Source: Helicobacteraceae bacterium (GTDB taxonomy: Bacteria > Campylobacterota > Campylobacteria > Campylobacterales > Sulfurimonadaceae). Taken from it: a stretch of DNA of 9,073 bases. Under the pieces are notes generated by a model. That model was given only the letters and a program-made list of their open reading frames with translations. It searched no databases and was not told the DNA's origin. The first letter of the stretch is position 1, and each line of letters opens with the position of its first letter. Of the stretch, positions 7,235 through 9,073 are shown piece by piece. The stretch is taken from contig JALWLR010000304.1 of assembly GCA_027084065.1 (NCBI GenBank), forward strand, positions 1 through 9,073, in the 5' to 3' direction. The position numbers and the translations under genes were made by a program.

Positions 7235-7240
7235 TCCTTT
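7235..7240 (-). promoter_or_regulatory. Ribosome binding site that supports the TTG start of aroK
   Basis: AAAGGA on the minus strand, 5 nt before the TTG at 7229. No in-frame ATG is available near the conserved N-terminus, so this SD decides the start. Confidence 0.75.
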
Positions 7241-7263
7241 CTAAATGCAATCTGCCCTTTTGT

Positions 7264-7292
7264 TTGTTATTTTAACATCTTTTTACTATAAT
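7264..7292 (+). promoter_or_regulatory. Predicted sigma70 promoter of the ctp-purC operon
   Basis: TTGTTA (7264-7269), a 17-nt spacer rich in T, then a perfect TATAAT (7287-7292). The expected transcript start near 7299 leaves about 25 nt of leader before ATG 7324, with a TAAAGG ribosome site at 7313-7318. The 94-bp divergent gap must also hold the aroK promoter on the other strand, for which I find no clear boxes. Confidence 0.65.
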
Positions 7293-7323
7293 AAGCTTTC
7301 AAAAATCGTATGTAAAGGCATTT

Positions 7324-8643
7324 ATGAAAAATCTTCGTTTTACGGCTTTAGGGTTTACACTTGCATGTAGTGTACTTCTTATCAACGCTCCCTCTTTACT
7401 TGCCAAAGAAAAAACGGCTCAGCAAAAAGAGGTTTCCCGTCTTGAAGCACTCGCAAAGTTTACCAAAGTCATCAGCATTACGGAAAAGTACTATGTCGAT
7501 GAAGTAACGATACAGGAGCTTATAGACAAAGCGCTCAAAGGTATGATGAGCAATCTCGATGCCCATTCCGCTTATCTGACTGCCAGTGATTTCGACAATC
7601 TCAAAGTTCAAACTGATGGCGAATTCGGCGGTCTTGGAATAACGGTGGGAATGAAAGATGGTGCACTGACCGTCATCGCTCCCATAGAGGGAACACCCGC
7701 AGACAAAGCCGGACTCAAACCCGGAGACATCATCCTCAAAATCAACGACAAATCGACACTCAACATGACAATAGATGAAGCAGTCTCCATCATGCGTGGA
7801 AAAGTCGGTACACCTATCGATTTGACAATCGTTCGCGAAGGTGAAAGCAAGCCTATCAAAGTGCATATCATTCGTGGCATTATCAAAATCGAATCGGTCT
7901 ATGACAAGAAAATAGGCAACGACATCCTTTACATACGCATCACAAGCTTCGATAAAAAAGTGGTCAAAGAGGTAACACAAGCAATTAAAAACGCTTCATG
8001 GGCAAAAGGGATTGTAATCGACCTTAGAAATAACCCAGGAGGACTTCTCGATCAGGCAGTAGGAACTGTCGATCTGTTTGTAGATAAGGGCGTGATCGTT
8101 TCACAAAAAGGGCGATATAAAAAAGATGACAAAGTCTACAAAGCAAGCAGCAGCGCTACGATTTCCAAAAAACCACTAGTCGTTTTGGTAAATGGAGGCA
8201 GTGCAAGTGCTAGTGAAATTGTCAGCGGTGCACTACAAGACCACAAACGAGCCGTTTTGGTTGGAGAAAAAACTTTTGGAAAAGGAAGTGTACAGGTCAT
8301 TTTGCCTGTTACGAAAAAAGAGGCTATTAAACTGACTATTGCACGCTACTATCTTCCAAGCGGTAGAACCATTCAAGCCGTCGGTGTGACACCTGACATC
8401 AAGGTACTTCCCGGAGAGGTCAAAACACATAAAAACGAGTTTATGCTCAAAGAAGCAGATTTGAAAAAACACCTTAAAGAGGAACTTGACAAAATAGACG
8501 GCAAGAAAAAAAATACCGATAAGAAAGAGAAAAATCAAAAGAAAAAGATCATCACAGAAGATCAGCTTCACAAAGATCTTCAACTCAAAGAGGGTGTAGA
8601 CATCATCAAAGCCCTTATCATTTCAAAAGGAGCCAAAGAGTAA
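7324..8643 (+). CDS. ctpA: Carboxyl-terminal processing protease (S41 family, PDZ domain)
   Basis: A secreted serine protease of the CtpA/Prc family, which trims or degrades periplasmic proteins from the C-terminus. The 439 residues comprise a signal peptide (about 1-27, ending LLA), a helical N-terminal region (35-95, with NLDAHSAYL), a PDZ domain (about 98-185, with GEFGGLGITV and AGLKPGDIILKIN) and the S41 core (195-360). The Ser-Lys pair is visible: S295 in GGSASASE and K320 in FGKGSVQ, 25 residues apart as in E. coli Prc, with Q324 four residues after the Lys. A Lys-rich segment (380-408) precedes the last 30 residues. SD TAAAGG (7313-7318) is 5 nt before the start. Its stop overlaps the purC start by one base. 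The symbol is the usual family name; substrates are unknown. Confidence 0.95.
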   Translation: MKNLRFTALGFTLACSVLLINAPSLLAKEKTAQQKEVSRLEALAKFTKVISITEKYYVDEVTIQELIDKALKGMMSNLDAHSAYLTASDFDNLKVQTDGEFGGLGITVGMKDGALTVIAPIEGTPADKAGLKPGDIILKINDKSTLNMTIDEAVSIMRGKVGTPIDLTIVREGESKPIKVHIIRGIIKIESVYDKKIGNDILYIRITSFDKKVVKEVTQAIKNASWAKGIVIDLRNNPGGLLDQAVGTVDLFVDKGVIVSQKGRYKKDDKVYKASSSATISKKPLVVLVNGGSASASEIVSGALQDHKRAVLVGEKTFGKGSVQVILPVTKKEAIKLTIARYYLPSGRTIQAVGVTPDIKVLPGEVKTHKNEFMLKEADLKKHLKEELDKIDGKKKNTDKKEKNQKKKIITEDQLHKDLQLKEGVDIIKALIISKGAKE

Positions 8644-9073
8644 TGGAAAAAAAAGAGCTACTCTACGAAGGAAAAGCAAAAAAAATATGGACGACTGAAG
8701 ATCCTGATCTTCTCATTTCCGAGTTCAAAGATGATTTAACCGCATTCAACGGTGAAAAAAAATCAAGTGAAAGCGGTAAAGGTGCACTCAACAATAAAAT
8801 TTCGACAATTTTGTTCAAATACCTCAATGACAAAGGTATTCCCACACACTTTGTAAAAATGCTCGATGAGAATCATATGCTTCACAAGCGTGCCGATGTC
8901 ATTCTCATCGAAGTAATCGTACGAAATATCGCAACAGGAAGCCTTAGCAGAAATCTTGGTATAGAAGACGGCAAAGTACTTCCTTTTACTCTTGTAGAGT
9001 TTGATTACAAAAATGATGAACTAGGAGACCCAAAACTCAATGATCAACACTGCCTGATTCTTGAACTGGTCAA
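8643..9073 (+). CDS. purC: SAICAR synthetase (phosphoribosylaminoimidazole-succinocarboxamide synthase), partial
   Basis: Cytosolic enzyme of de novo purine synthesis that joins CAIR and aspartate with ATP to give SAICAR. The first 143 codons of an expected roughly 235 are present and the gene leaves the window at the right edge. The N-terminus has the family signatures: LYEGKAKKIW (7-16) with the nucleotide-loop lysines, the DDLTAFNGEKK segment (29-39), and EVIVRNIATGSLSRN near 90-104. The start ATG shares its A with the stop of the protease gene (TAATG). An AAAAGGAG ribosome site (8625-8632) lies inside the end of that gene, 10 nt before the ATG. In related Campylobacterota purC is commonly followed by purS and purQ, which would be outside this window. 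Confidence 0.97.
   Translation, partial: MEKKELLYEGKAKKIWTTEDPDLLISEFKDDLTAFNGEKKSSESGKGALNNKISTILFKYLNDKGIPTHFVKMLDENHMLHKRADVILIEVIVRNIATGSLSRNLGIEDGKVLPFTLVEFDYKNDELGDPKLNDQHCLILELV

Noticed and set aside
7230..7250. Seven-residue extension of AroK from a TTG at 7250
   Set aside because: The ribosome site at 7235-7240 lies downstream of this codon, and homologues begin at MKNIVLIGF-like sequence.
7230..7323. Minus-strand promoter for the aroK operon
   Set aside because: TAAAAT (plus 7269-7274) and TATAGT-like boxes exist, but neither has a convincing -35 at the right distance, so no specific site is annotated.
7396..7980. Long minus-strand frame opposite the protease gene
   Set aside because: Its translation has no recognisable domain and it is antisense to an intact PDZ-S41 protease.
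1..9073. Mobile elements, CRISPR arrays, tRNA or rRNA genes
   Set aside because: No transposase or integrase-like protein, no regularly spaced repeats and no tRNA- or rRNA-like segments were seen; nearly all sequence is accounted for by ordinary genes.

Overview
The window looks like chromosomal DNA of a Campylobacterota (former Epsilonproteobacteria) bacterium, most plausibly a sulfur-metabolising, Sulfurimonas/Sulfurovum-like lineage. The reasons are moderately AT-rich DNA with lysine-rich proteins, tightly packed genes with 1-4 base overlaps, the ctp-purC gene order, and a Tat-exported molybdenum respiratory enzyme of the Psr/Ttr/Soe type. The genus assignment is inference; no rRNA or other marker is present.

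Layout. Positions 1-4608 (minus strand) hold a three-gene operon for a complex iron-sulfur molybdoenzyme, transcribed from high to low coordinates in the order electron-transfer subunit (four [4Fe-4S]), NrfD/PsrC membrane anchor, Tat-exported molybdopterin catalytic subunit. The catalytic gene runs off the left edge after 1018 codons. Positions 4609-4960 are an AT-rich intergenic region with a promoter-like pair, a terminator-like hairpin and a 13-bp perfect inverted repeat, all oriented toward the operon. Positions 4961-7229 (minus strand) hold a compact aroK - periplasmic thioredoxin-fold protein - hisD operon. Positions 7230-7323 are a divergent promoter region. Positions 7324-9073 (plus strand) hold a C-terminal processing protease (S41 family) overlapping by one base with purC, which is cut by the right edge.

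How the genes work together. The molybdoenzyme should pass electrons between the quinone pool (membrane NrfD subunit), the FeS subunit and a bis-MGD active site in the periplasm. The Cys-type Mo ligand and the subunit set suggest an inorganic sulfur or related oxyanion substrate, but the sequence alone does not decide which one, nor whether it works as a reductase or a dehydrogenase. The other genes are housekeeping: shikimate kinase (chorismate pathway), histidinol dehydrogenase (last steps of histidine synthesis), SAICAR synthetase (purines) and a periplasmic protease. I see no mobile element, CRISPR array, tRNA or rRNA. The points most worth a second look are the structured leader of the molybdoenzyme operon and the unassigned substrate of that enzyme.
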